Shown here one piece after another: positions 1-10,605 of a stretch of 64,000 bases of DNA. This stretch comes from Salminus brasiliensis (lineage: Eukaryota > Chordata > Actinopteri > Characiformes > Bryconidae): positions 32,669,925-32,733,924 of the forward strand of contig NC_132879.1 in the NCBI RefSeq assembly GCF_030463535.1. The letters run 5' to 3'. The translations under genes were made by a program, and so were the position numbers. Each line of letters opens with the position of its first letter. Within the stretch, counting starts at the first letter, position 1. The notes beneath the pieces are model-generated. The model saw only the letters and a program-made list of their open reading frames with translations. It had not been told where the DNA came from and did no database searches.

Positions 1-1239
1 TATTTGGACTACACTCACTTCAACCAGAAATCAGCTCTGTGAGCAACACTTGTGAGATGAACAACTCATAGCAGGTACCCCCATCTTTTTAGTCTTTTCC
101 CCCACCCACGCTGCAGGCCTGTTAGGATGCTTGTGAACGTTGGGGCCTTGAACCAGTAAACAGCACTGGCCGCTTCGCCCCGTGTGGAGCAAAATAAAAG
201 AAAATAAAAGGGTAGCGCTAAAATAGCTTCATCAAATGTGAGGCTTGAGTCGTTTCTGGCTCCTTCTCATCCCCTGCCCACTCTTCCACTCTCTGTCTCT
301 CTCTCTCTAGCCTCAGCTCCTGCTAACTGTGCTATGGGGTTGTGTATCCCACTCTCTCCAGGAGAAAGTCAAACTCTCAGTTCTAGCCACTCCGACTACA
401 ACAGGTCATCCACAGTACAGCGACAGTCCCTTACTGGTAGCTGACAGTGAACCTGCACCCCAAGCTCATCTGGCTTCTCCAACCAAACTGAGACCCAGGC
501 TAGCACGGCTGCTCTGCACTCTGAGCTCACTAACTATCAGACTGAAAGTTAGGATGGTTACTCAAACATACTCTGCTAAATCTGTTAGTAAACAGCATTA
601 AAAGGTCTAACAGACACTTCTTGTAAGTAATAACAGTGTATTTTACTCCAGAATCCTCAGAGCAAAACTATTGTCCTGCTGTACTTCTGCTGTTTTTCAG
701 CCCTCTCTCCCTGGAGCCCCGCCCCTCTCTCTCAGGAACCAATTGAATACACTGAAAGCGTGTGATCCTGCTAAACTATCCAATTAGAAAGAAGATACAG
801 GAAAACTGACAGATCCACATAACCTTGTAGTGCACTGAGCACATGTTCACCCTGTTCATTTCAACCAAACTCTGGAGCTTCTTTTTTCTCCTTTTTTCAA
901 TGATAGACTTCCTTTAACCATTACATGAACGTACAGACTATTAAAACATTAGTTTCCTCACCTTTGCCAACTATATTTTACAAAAGAACCACAAAGATTT
1001 TAACACTATTGCTGAATGAAACAAAAAATAATAATTTCATTCATTTTTCATAGTTATTTTTATTTACCTTTTTTCCCTTTTTTCTTTGTGCTGTTTACAA
1101 CATGCCACGGCTTTTAAGTGCTTCATATTTTACTAACTGTGTTTTCTTGCTGCAATTTTCTTAAAATGTCCTTGTACAATAGTAGTATGTTGGTATAACG
1201 CAATTCGGAAAGTAATTCAGAAAGTAATTGTGATAAACT
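1..1239. other. Leader block of unit A, no gene recognised
   Basis: Non-coding in appearance. Contains CT-rich runs near 290-310 and 705-740 and A/T-rich sequence from 880. A short open frame at 329-601 recurs in B and D but shows no recognisable domain. From about 1100 onward it is spacer of the U4-type repeat (the phrase with ACATGCCACGGCTTTTAAG), which here lacks the distal DSE present in the main array. Confidence 0.6.
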
Positions 1240-1258
1240 GGTTACGACTCTTGAAATC
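1240..1258 (+). promoter_or_regulatory. PSE-like element of U4-like repeat A1
   Basis: GGTTACGACTCTTGAAATC lies about 61 bp before the U4-like body. Vertebrate snRNA PSEs sit around -55 and have the TTACC...TTGAA pattern. This copy differs from the array version (GGTTACCATTCTTGAAATC) and has no DSE upstream. Confidence 0.6.
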
Positions 1259-1300
1259 TTCAGTAAAGTCGATGTACATATATAGTTCTGAGAAGGTCTG

Positions 1301-1440
1301 TATTATTTTGCAGAGGCAGTATCATAGCTTGTGAGTTTAATCTGAGGTGTGATCATTGCTTGTTGAAAACTTTACCCACTATCCGACCAGGATGATTTGA
1401 AATATAGTCAACTATGGCCATTTTTTTGTTAGTGTTAGTT
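1301..1440 (+). pseudogene. U4 snRNA-like pseudogene A1
   Basis: Collinear with vertebrate U4 snRNA: GGCAGTATCATAGC, then a GAGTTTAATCTGAGG...GATCATTGCT segment (U4 5' stem-loop), TTGAAAACTTTACCCA, and GATTTGAAATATAGTCAACTATGGC (quoted in parts: GATTTGAAATATAGTC and AACTATGGCC). Several CpG positions of U4 have become TG or CA, and the central CCAATACCCCGCC is damaged, so a working U4 is unlikely. A T-rich Sm-site-like stretch follows. Confidence 0.8.
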
Positions 1441-1530
1441 AAGAATAAGCTTGAATGTTTTTTTCAGTGCTTTTTGTTGTAGTCAGTTTGGTTTTAGATT
1501 GTGTGGGTATTAAGTTTACGTTCAGCTTTT

Positions 1531-2449
1531 TTCCACTTTCTAGCACTTATTTTTATATCTGTTTAGTCATTTACTGCGTCATATGCTTACTAACTGCTTT
1601 TCCATTGTGTTTACAGTCTATTCCCACAGGTATATCAACAAACTAAACAAAAAGCCCAGTAGCAGTTTACCCCTACAACCAGCTTTATTTCAGTGCCCAA
1701 ATCAACTGCAAGCGGGAAGTCCCTGCTTTTTATGGCTGCTGCTGCTTTTTGACTGTATGAAGTGTGGCATGTTTAGTCTAGAGCCTTTTTCCACCGCTAG
1801 TGATAATGATCGTGTTTGTACTGAATGTGAGCTAGTTCACTCTTTGGTGGTTAAAGTGGAGCAGTTAGAGGTGAGCATCACGGCTTTACTAAAGGATAGA
1901 GAGCCAGAGTCACTGACAGCAGCCCCGGATGCTTTAGGGAGAGCTAGCACCCCCCTCCACTCCGGAGTTAGCTAAGCTAAGGCTAATGCTAGCGCTAAGA
2001 CCAAAGCTAGCCCACCAGAACACCAAACAGGTTTACCCCTCAGTGAAACACCCGCTGAGGAGCCTGTTCAGCGTACTCTGCTCAGAGGAGACTCTGTTAT
2101 CTGACACGTGAAGATAGCTCGTCCTTTAGAGGCTCCAGCAGAACCGTTAGCTGTTTACCAGGAGCCAGAGCGCCGGACATTAGCGCCCACCTTAAGCAGG
2201 TAGCTAACAGGAGATATTCGAGGGTAGTTATTCATGTAGGGGCAACGATATTCATCTGCGGCAGTCAGAAGTAAGTAAGGATAACATTAAAGAGGGGGTT
2301 AAACTGGTCCAGACAATGTCTGATGTGGTCATTTGCTCTGGCCTTATCCCAATGAGGCGCGGCTCTGAGTCTTACAGCCGACTCACAGCGCTAAATCACT
2401 GGATGTTCAAGTGGTGTTCGGAAAATCATGTGGGCTTCATAGATAACTG
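1531..2449 (+). mobile_element. Old L2-like LINE, 5' part (unit A)
   Basis: The U4 spacer breaks off near 1531 and a degenerate LINE begins. The frame at 1755-1971 gives a coiled-coil-like stretch (ECELVHSLVVKVEQLEV), and near 2225-2449 there is a broken SGNH/GDSL-type segment (VVIHVGA..., SDVVICSGLIPMRRGSES, LTALNHWMFKWCSENHVGF). This ORF1 type is common in fish CR1/L2-group LINEs. Stops and frameshifts are present. The element continues at 8654 after the nested LINE. Confidence 0.7.
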
Positions 2450-2453
2450 CTTA

Positions 2454-2476
2454 GAGAGAGAGAGAGAGAGAGAGAG
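2454..2476. repeat. (GA)n at the 5' border of LINE copy A
   Basis: Simple repeat at the very start of the nested LINE; longer and interrupted by one C in copy B (26968-27001). Confidence 0.8.
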
Positions 2477-3070
2477 TCGTGTTTAGTATGAGCTCTTAAA
2501 ATTTCTACCTTTCTTCATTTTTAAAATGAGATTAATCACAGAAATCAAACTGATTATAATTATAATATCAACAAAACGTCATTTCAGTTTAAAAAGAATT
2601 TATTTGGATATAATTAGACAGAAAAACAAGCAAAAATAAGAATCAGAAGGAGAGCAGCTAGCAGAGCAGCAAGCAGCGTAGCCGTTAGCCGTTAGCAGTG
2701 GAAGCAGATTCAGCAGAAGCAGAATCAGCTCCAGAAAGAATCCAGAGGAAAACTGAACAGGGAGCTGTAGACCTGCTACACCCACCGCTGAGACCAACCA
2801 CACCCGACTAAACCAGGAGCAGAGACCAGACAGCCCCCACACCTGCGCCTCACACTGGGGTAAGAGACCCGCTCCCACAGAGCGACAGAGTCACAGACCG
2901 GAGACCATCACCCTAAACTAAGGTCTGAACTCAGGTATGAAACTCTAGCTACAGAAGAGGAGAACGTGCTCAGATAGCGCTAACCCCGCTAAGTTTGCTA
3001 AAGCAGCTAATCTGGCAGTTACTGCGAGCCTCCTCTGATTGGTCAGCTGCTACAAAAACTGCTACAACCA

Positions 3071-4775
3071 ATGAGAATGGCCTCAGCAGCAGCAGCTCCG
3101 CCTTCCCACATGTTTGACTTTCCCACAGACGCTGGATCAGAGAGCAGCAGACAGCAGCATAAACAGAGGCAGCAGAGAGAGAACCCTGAGACCCTGTTTA
3201 AAGACTGCAGCTCCATCAGAGGGAGAAACACCACCACCAACCTGCTCTTCTACACTGAGCACAGTCCAGCATGGCATTCGGCTCTGTGCAGATATTTCAC
3301 ACACACCACAAAGAGAGGCATCTGCAAGGGCCGCCAGTTATACATCTTTGAGGATGCAGAAAAAGATGCAGAGAACAGGCTCCTAACAGTGAAGCTGTAC
3401 CAAAACAGCACAGTGATGGTGCAGGGGAGTGAAGACGCTCTGCTGGAATTTGAAATGGCTTTTCCCAGTCTCACAAACCTGGCCAACCAAGAAAGAGCTG
3501 AAGCCCCCAGCACAGTCCCCAGCCCAACCCCCACACTTGAACAAACACCTGCTGAAGGGGAAACAGAGCCCCCCCACAACATTACTGTAGATCACAGCCC
3601 TCCCTCAGTCAGCACTGCCCCGCCCCCGAGCCCACGCCTCCACTCCACTGTAGCTGAGATAAAGAACAGCCTCTCCTTACTGGAAGTGGAACTGGTAGAA
3701 CTGAGGGAGCACATCCACACCCACATCACCACCAGGAAAGACATGAGCCTCCTCAGAGACCAGTACAGCCAGCTAAAGGTATCTGTACAAGAGCTGAAGG
3801 GAGACGTAAAGAATCTGCTACAGGAGAGAGAAGCACTAAACAATGAACTGGCAAGGGTTCGAGACAACACACACAAAGAACTGGAACAAATTAGACAGGA
3901 ACTGAAAACAGAAATTCGGAGCCTCAAGGAAGAGCTGCACCAGAAAGACACCACCATAAAGAACCTAAACACACAGATCCAGACACATACTGAGCAGCTG
4001 AACACTCCACTCACTGCCAGCCCCTCACAATCCAGCCAGACTCAAAATCTCCCTGCTACACAGCAAGACCACCACAAGCCCTCATCTGATAGACCCGTAG
4101 AGCTCCAGAAGCCTGAAGCAGAGGGAGCAGCCGAACAGCAGAGCAGCAGACCAGCCACCGTGGAGAAAGACACAGACATTGCCATTCTGATTGATTCAAA
4201 CGGAAAATTCCTGCAGGAGGATTTACTCTTCCCAGGTCAGAAAACAGCAAAAAATATGGTGCCCAAAAATAAAAGATGCCCACAGAATTCTCTCTGATTC
4301 CAAACTTAACACTGCTAAATCTATCATTATCCACACTGGCACCAATGACCTCAGAACAGAGCAGGAGAGGGTAGGAAGACTGATGTGCAGAGTAGCAGAG
4401 AGAGCTGCTGAGTCCTTTCCTAACACCAAAATCATTATCTCCACCCTCCTGCCCTGCAAAGACTTCCACCCAGCCACCATCCACAAGATCAACACAGACA
4501 TCTCTAGAGGATGTGCCCTCATGCCTAATGTGCACCTGGCCCACCACTCTAACATCACCCCCCACCATCTCTACGACCATGTGCACATAAGCAAACACAT
4601 GGTCAGAGAATTTGCCAGGACACTTAAAAATACTACACTTGGCAGACATTCCCACTCAACACAGGAACACGGAGGAATGGTTCCCAAGACCACAACACAG
4701 CTTCAGGCACGCAGCCATCAGCCCTACCATCCACAAACACCTCCTGAGAGCCCGACACCTACCTGGACAGCATAA
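3071..4775 (+). pseudogene. LINE copy A ORF1, frameshifted
   Basis: The encoded protein has an N-terminal domain with the phrase HSPAWHSALCRYFTHTTKRG, a proline-rich linker, a long coiled coil at about residues 195-310, and a C-terminal SGNH/GDSL-like domain (IAILIDSNGKF, IIIHTGTNDLRTEQ, HVHISKHMVREFA). Such esterase-like ORF1 proteins bind RNA or lipids in LINE particles. One extra A in the run at about 4249-4254, compared with copy B, shifts the frame, so the domain is split between two frames (3071-4297 and 4191-4775). Confidence 0.8.
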
Positions 4776-5202
4776 TTCTCCTCACACCCCGCCAACTGGA
4801 CCAGCCTACCGGGTCACACCGTCCAGACCAGCACAACGCCCCCCTCCAACCAGACCAGTGCACCGGCCCCACCCTGAACATGCACCCCGAGCAGCCCCCC
4901 TCACTCAGGACAGGGCCCTACAGCAGCAACGCAGCTATGCAGAGGTCCTTCGTACTCCACAGAGCTCTACACAGATGGGTAAAATCAAACAGTTACTACA
5001 GTACATCTGTGCAAAACTCCCATAGCTCATATATGCAGCACACTTACAGTCACTACTTCAATCTTTTTCATTATAAAATGAACTTGTAGTGGACTTCTTG
5101 TTTTGTTTTTGAATGCATTTATTTATTTTCCCCAATATATTCAGTATTAGTAGATTTCTTTATTTATCTCATTTTAATCAGAAAAGGAGATTCACTATTA
5201 AC

Positions 5203-8200
5203 ATGGCTTCACTCTCAATTAGTATGTGGAACATTCAAGGTTTAAAATCATCAACATTTGGGTTTAAAAATCTAGATGAAGACTTTACAAAAACACTGAT
5301 CTTCTAATACTGCAGGAGACTTGGTGTAGGACTAATACGACCACTCACTGTCCCCAAGGCCACAGAGACATCATCATCCCTTCCCAAAAACTGAACTCAG
5401 TGCGTCAGGGCAGAGACTCGGGAGGAATAATCATATGGTACAAAGAAAACCTACACAGTTTTTTAGACACATTGAAAATTGGAAAATTTTACATTTGGCT
5501 TAAAATAAAAAAGGCATTATTATCTATGAAAAAAGATCTGTTTCTCTGTGCCATATATATTCCTCCAACAGAGTCCCCTTACTGCTCTGAAGAGATGTTC
5601 CCAGAGCTAGAAAAGGAAATGTGCCATTTCCAGGCGCAGGGAAATGTGCTGATTTGTGGGGACTTCAATGCTAGAACTGGAACACAGCCTGATTATATTA
5701 ATATAAAAAATGACAAATACATTAACAATAATATGCCATCCATTACTAATAACCCTTCTTATGCCCATAGAAACAATCAAGATTGCACGGTCAACAAAAG
5801 TGGTAAAGACCTCCTGCAGCTCTGTCAAAGCCTGGGTCTGTACATCGTCAACGGTAGGTTACGAGGGGACACTTTAGGAAGGTATACATTTTGCTCACCT
5901 CTTGGGAATTGTACAGTAGATTACATCATAACAGATTTAGACCCTTTCTCTCTCAGCGCATTCACTGTAAAAACACTAACCCCTTTGTCTGATCACAGCC
6001 AAATCACTGTGTTCATTAAAAGGGCAGAAAATAACAGCAGTGCACACACACAGCCCAGTAAGCTGTACAACATCCGGAGACCATACAGATGGGCCCAAAA
6101 CAGCACAGAAGAGTTCCAGAAAGCAGCTGCAAACCAAGAAATTCAGACACTTTTAGACTCCTTTCTGGACACCACATATGTTCCCAGTAAAGAAGGAATC
6201 AATCTAGCAGTAAGAAATATGAGTATGATTTTTGACAAAACAGCTAAAAAAGCACAATTAAAAAATAGAAACAGATCAAAACCCAAACTCAAAAAAGAAG
6301 ACAATTGGTTTGATCAGGAGTGCCAAAACATGAGAAAAGAACTTCGAAATTTATCAAATCAGAAACACAGAAATCCAAACAATGCACACATACGCCTTCT
6401 TTACTGTGAAACACTAAAGAATTATAAATATACACTCAGAACCAAAAAAGCTCAATATACATACAAGCAACTATCACTACTTGATTCAATAAATACAAAT
6501 AGATTCTGGAATAATTGGAATAAACTTAAAAAGAAAGATTATGAAGAACTAGCCATACAAAATGGAGATACATGGACAAACCACTTCCAAACACTGTTTA
6601 AAAAAATAGAATTTGACCCAAATTCAGAACAAAGCAAGATAAACAGAAAACTAGAAAAAATAGAAATAGCAATTAAAAACAATCAAAATCCTTTAGACTT
6701 CTCAATTACTGAACAGGAGCTTAAAGACAAAATAAAAATAATAAAACCAAATAAAGCATCTGGACCCGATTGCATCCTCAATGAGACGCTAAAATGTTCC
6801 AGTTCAAAATTTAATTTGGCCATTTTAAAACTGTTCAATTTAGTTCTGAGTGTAGGTCACTTCCCTGAAACCTGGAACCATGGACTGATAACACCAATCT
6901 TTAAAAATGGAGATAAGTTTGACCCTAATAATTACTGAGGCATCTGTGTGAACAGTAATTTGGGGAAGCTGATGTGCAGCATCTTAAATTCTAGAATCTT
7001 AAACTTCCTTATGAAGCACAGTGTCTTGAATAGAAGTCAAATTGGGTTTTTACCAAATTACCGCACCACTGATCATATTTACACCCTACACACTCTGATT
7101 GAAAAACATTAAAATAAAACCAGAATATTTGCCTGTTTTATTGACTTTAAAAAAGCATTTGATTCTATTTGGCACCAAGGATTCTTTTACAGACTTCTAG
7201 AAAGTGGTGTAGGGGGGTAAAACATATGATCTCATTAAATCAATGTACACAGGAAACAGGTGTGGAATTAAAATCGGTAACAAACAAACAGATTCTCTCG
7301 CTCAGGAGTGCGGAGTGCGACAGGGCTGCTGTTTAAGCCCAACCCTATTCAACATTTATATTAATGAACTGGCCAAAATATTAGAGGAGTCTAAAGCTCC
7401 CGGTCTCACTCTGCACAACTCAGAGATCAAATTCCTGCTCTATGCAGACGACCTGGTCCTGCTGTCCTCCACAGAGCAGGGTCTACAGCAGAACCTGGAC
7501 CTGCTGGAGCAGTACTGCCAGACCTGGGCCCTGGCAGTAAACCCCAAAAAGACAAAGATCATGATATTTCAAAAAAGATCCCGATCTCAATTTCTATTAG
7601 GCACACAGGAAATCAACCATGCCTCCAACTATAACTATTTAGGCATCACAATCAGTTCCTCCGGAAATTTCCATCAAGCAGTGAATCAGCTGAGAGAAAA
7701 AACACGCAGAGCTTTCTACACCATAAAACGTCAAATTTGTGCAGAAATTCCAATTAAAATTTGGCTAAAAATATTTGAGTCAGTAATGGAACCTATTGCC
7801 CTTCATGGCAGGGAAGTTTGGGGTCCGCTTACCAATCAACAATTTGACAAATGGGACAAACATCCAATTGAGACTCTGCATGCAGAATTCTGTAAAAACA
7901 TGCACAAAAACTCCACCAACAACGCATGCAGGACCAGAACATCACTAAACTAATCAGAACAAACCAAATTACAACTCATTTCAGAGACAAATACAACACC
8001 TATTGGGAAACTCAAACACAATTACAGAGTAAAATGCAATGTTATCTGACCCCAAAACGCCAGTACACTGTGGCAGAGTACCTGAGCACAGTGACTGACC
8101 CGAAACTGAGGACCACTCTGACCAGGTACAGACTCAGTCAGCACAGCCTGGCTATAGAGACTGGCAGACACAAAAGATCCTGGGTTCCTCAGGAGAAGAG

Positions 8201-8438
8201 AACATGCCAGCAGTGCCAGCTCAACAAAACAGAGTCAGAGCTGCACTTCCTGACAGAATGCCCCAAATACACCCAGACCCGCCAGCAATTCTACACCAAA
8301 ATCAGCCACAGATACCCCAAATTCCTCAGCCTCTCCAACCCAGAGAAACTGCCCTATCTGCTAGGAGAGCGTAGAGAGTGCTGCTCACTCACAGCTCAGT
8401 ACACCCTTGCCTGCCACCGTCAGAGAGACAGTGAGTGA
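5203..8438 (+). pseudogene. LINE copy A ORF2 (endonuclease-reverse transcriptase), broken
   Basis: Order of domains: APE-type endonuclease (SISMWNIQG, LICGDFNARTG near 5660, TDLDPFSLSAF), reverse transcriptase (RTRIFACFIDFKKAFDS-like segment near 7120-7160, ECGVRQGCCLSPTLF near 7310, LLYADDLVLLSS near 7437) and a C-terminal CX2CX9HX4C knuckle (near 8205-8265). Breaks: a short deletion near 5287, an in-frame TGA at 6936-6938, frame loss at about 7105-7240, and another shift near 7915. Not active by itself. Confidence 0.85.
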
Positions 8439-8653
8439 CCATATCAGCTTCTACACACTGTAACACACACTGACACAAACACTGAAACACACACTGACAA
8501 ACTTTTTTTTTTTTTTTATGTTAATAGTTCAAACTGTTCAGTAATGTTTAATCTGTTCACATTTCACAACTTTCCTGTAACCTGTAGCTTTGGCAATACA
8601 AATGTAGCTCTATTTGTCATGCCAATAAAGCCCCCTGAATTGAAAAGTTAATT

Positions 8654-9921
8654 GGTTAAAGTTCGAGGACAAGCCTGTTTTTTTTAGGTAGGGATTGCGT
8701 TCACCCCACACGGGAGGGTACTGCCTTACTTTCGTGCAGTATAGCTCATAGTCTGCTAGTTAGTCGCTAGAGTCGTGTAAAAGGCTGCTGACAATCCAGA
8801 GCCGGGACCAGGCCGCAGACAGACTGGCTAAACCGACCGTCTGCGAGCTGCTTTAAGGCGTCACCCAGGTTTTACCGTATTGAGACTGTGTCTGTGTCCC
8901 GAATTAAACCCAAACATAGAATATCTAAATCAGCTCGTTTTAATAATTTAATTAGTGTTAAATTCTCACATTCAAACAATAACAGCACCACCTCAAACCT
9001 AAAGCTCGGCCTATTTAATATTAGATCATTAACCTTGTTGTAAATGAAATTATATGTGATCAGAAATTAGATATTTTCTGCCTTACTGAATCCTGGATTA
9101 GACCTGATCAATATTTAGCACTAAATGAAGCCACCACCGCAGGTTATAAACATGCACATAGCCCTAGATTATCAGGCAGAGGAGGTGAAGTATGCATACA
9201 CTTGATATTATTCAAAAACACTGTATCACCTTCACTTCTTTTCAGATTCTCTACATTAATATATCACATTGCATTTATACTAATTCATATTTATAGGCCT
9301 CCAGGGCCCTACTCTGAATTAAAAAAAAAAATGAGTGATTTTGCTGCAGACTTGGCAAAGTTATAATAGTAGGAGACTTTAATATTCATTTTGAAAAAGC
9401 AGACGATCCATTAACAAAGGCGTTTGCATAGATCTTAGATTCTGTCTGCATGATACAAGACATGACTGAAGCCACACATTACTGTAATCATACCCTAGAT
9501 TTAGTCCTGACCCTGGGTGTTAGCACTGATCATCTAAATATTCTACCTCAAAGCTCTACCTCCACTCTGACTAAGGACAGCCTTAGTCAATATAGAAAGG
9601 TACTCATTAAAGGCATGTACCCAAAACGCTTACATTAGCAGCCATAAAACCAAATCTTGATCTTAGTGTATTGTCTAATTACAGACCCATCTCCAACTTA
9701 ACATTTATATCCAAGATATTAGAAAAAGCTGTGGCCCAACAACTCTGCTTATACCCGAGTAAAAATGACATGTATGAGAAATTTCAATCTGGACTCAGAC
9801 CCAATCATAGCACAGACACAGCCTTAGTGAAGATTACAAATGATCTCCTTCTTGCCTCTGATCGAGGCTATGTATCTTTATTAGCCCTACTCGACCTCAG
9901 TGCAGCCTTCGGTACAATAGT
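8654..9921 (+). mobile_element. Old L2-like LINE, 3' part (unit A)
   Basis: Continues the element broken at 2449. Degenerate endonuclease text is readable (LDIFCLTESWIRPDQY near 9065, GDFNIHFEKADDPLTKAF near 9375), followed by reverse-transcriptase text (SNYRPISNLTFISKILEKAV at 9675-9740, QSGLRPNHSTDTALVKITNDLL, LLALLDLSAAFGTI). It stops abruptly where the kinase module begins at about 9922. Internal deletions are large compared with unit C. Confidence 0.75.
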
Positions 9922-10300
9922 AAAGACATGTGGAAATATGTGACTGATTTTACTGACTGCAGTGATTCATGTCCTAAAGTAACTAGACACCATTTCTTCT
10001 GAATAAATTCAGCTGCTTTACGGCGTCTGACACAGCTGTATTATTTCCATAGAAAAACACTGACCAGTAGAACAGGACTTTCTACAGAAACTTTGTGGTG
10101 ACAGACCCGGTTTCTAAATCTAGTCTCAGATCATACAGATCTGATGCTAAACTTTAGTATGAGTGAGGTCTTCATTCATCAGACCTGGCTGTATTCAATC
10201 AGCTCAGTCTCATCACCGCAATGTGCTTCATGTGTTGCTAAGGTAACTGAAAGGGCATAGCACTGTACACAGCACTGTGTGTCCATACAGTCCTATACAG

Positions 10301-10382
10301 CCAATGAAGAGACTGACCTCAGTGACCCGAGTCCTCCTCCATTGTGAGGTCATGTCAATGACATCACAGAGCCTATAAAAAG
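10301..10382 (+). promoter_or_regulatory. Core promoter of kinase copy 1
   Basis: CCAAT at 10301-10305; a DR3-type repeat (minus-strand reading GGGTCA-CTG-AGGTCA) at 10314-10328; an AGGTCA half site at 10347-10352; the palindrome ATGTCA-A-TGACAT at 10352-10364, overlapping CRE-like TGACATCA at 10359-10366; TATAAAAAG at 10374-10382. The order and the 82-bp span are the same in all five copies. CRE-like sites close to a TATA box fit haploid germ-cell expression through CREM-type factors, which is inference. Confidence 0.75.
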
Positions 10383-10605
10383 GCAGGTTCCCCCTCACTG
10401 GCTCAGTTCGGATTCAGCAGTTCGGGAGATGCTTCATTCCTGCGTTGACACTTACACCATTTAGCTGATTTAGCTGATTTTGTCTAGAACCATCTTATCT
10501 AGAACCATAAAGAGGTTCTACATTTGCTTGGAATATACAGGGAACAGTCCTTACAACCTTCTTAACCTTCTGACTTTTATTTCCTCTTTCCATCTACAGG
10601 GGAAA

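Larger units (their letters stand above)
2450..8653 (+). mobile_element. Younger non-LTR retrotransposon, copy A (nested)
   Basis: About 6.2 kb with two ORFs, a T/A-rich 3' UTR and an end with CCAATAAAGCCCCCTGAATT. The borders come from comparison with the empty site at 52209 in unit C, where ...AGATAACTG runs straight into GGTTAAAG. A (GA)n tract starts at 2454. The flanks TAACTG and TTAATTG may be a decayed target-site duplication. The RT clade is not assigned; an APE-type LINE with an SGNH-type ORF1. Confidence 0.85.

Noticed and set aside
329-601. 90-codon open frame in the leader block, repeated in B and D
   Set aside because: No domain, no promoter or splice context, low-complexity CT-rich surroundings; its conservation is explained by recent duplication.
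3592-4014. Long minus-strand frames over LINE ORF1
   Set aside because: Shadows of the real plus-strand ORF1, with no start context or domain.
10480-10605. N-terminal extension of 42 codons before the kinase ATG (also at 19068, 34605, 55139)
   Set aside because: The frame is open but starts with TTG, has no ATG, covers the leader with a pyrimidine tract, and is replaced in copy 4. The conserved TSSK start is MQTKEV.
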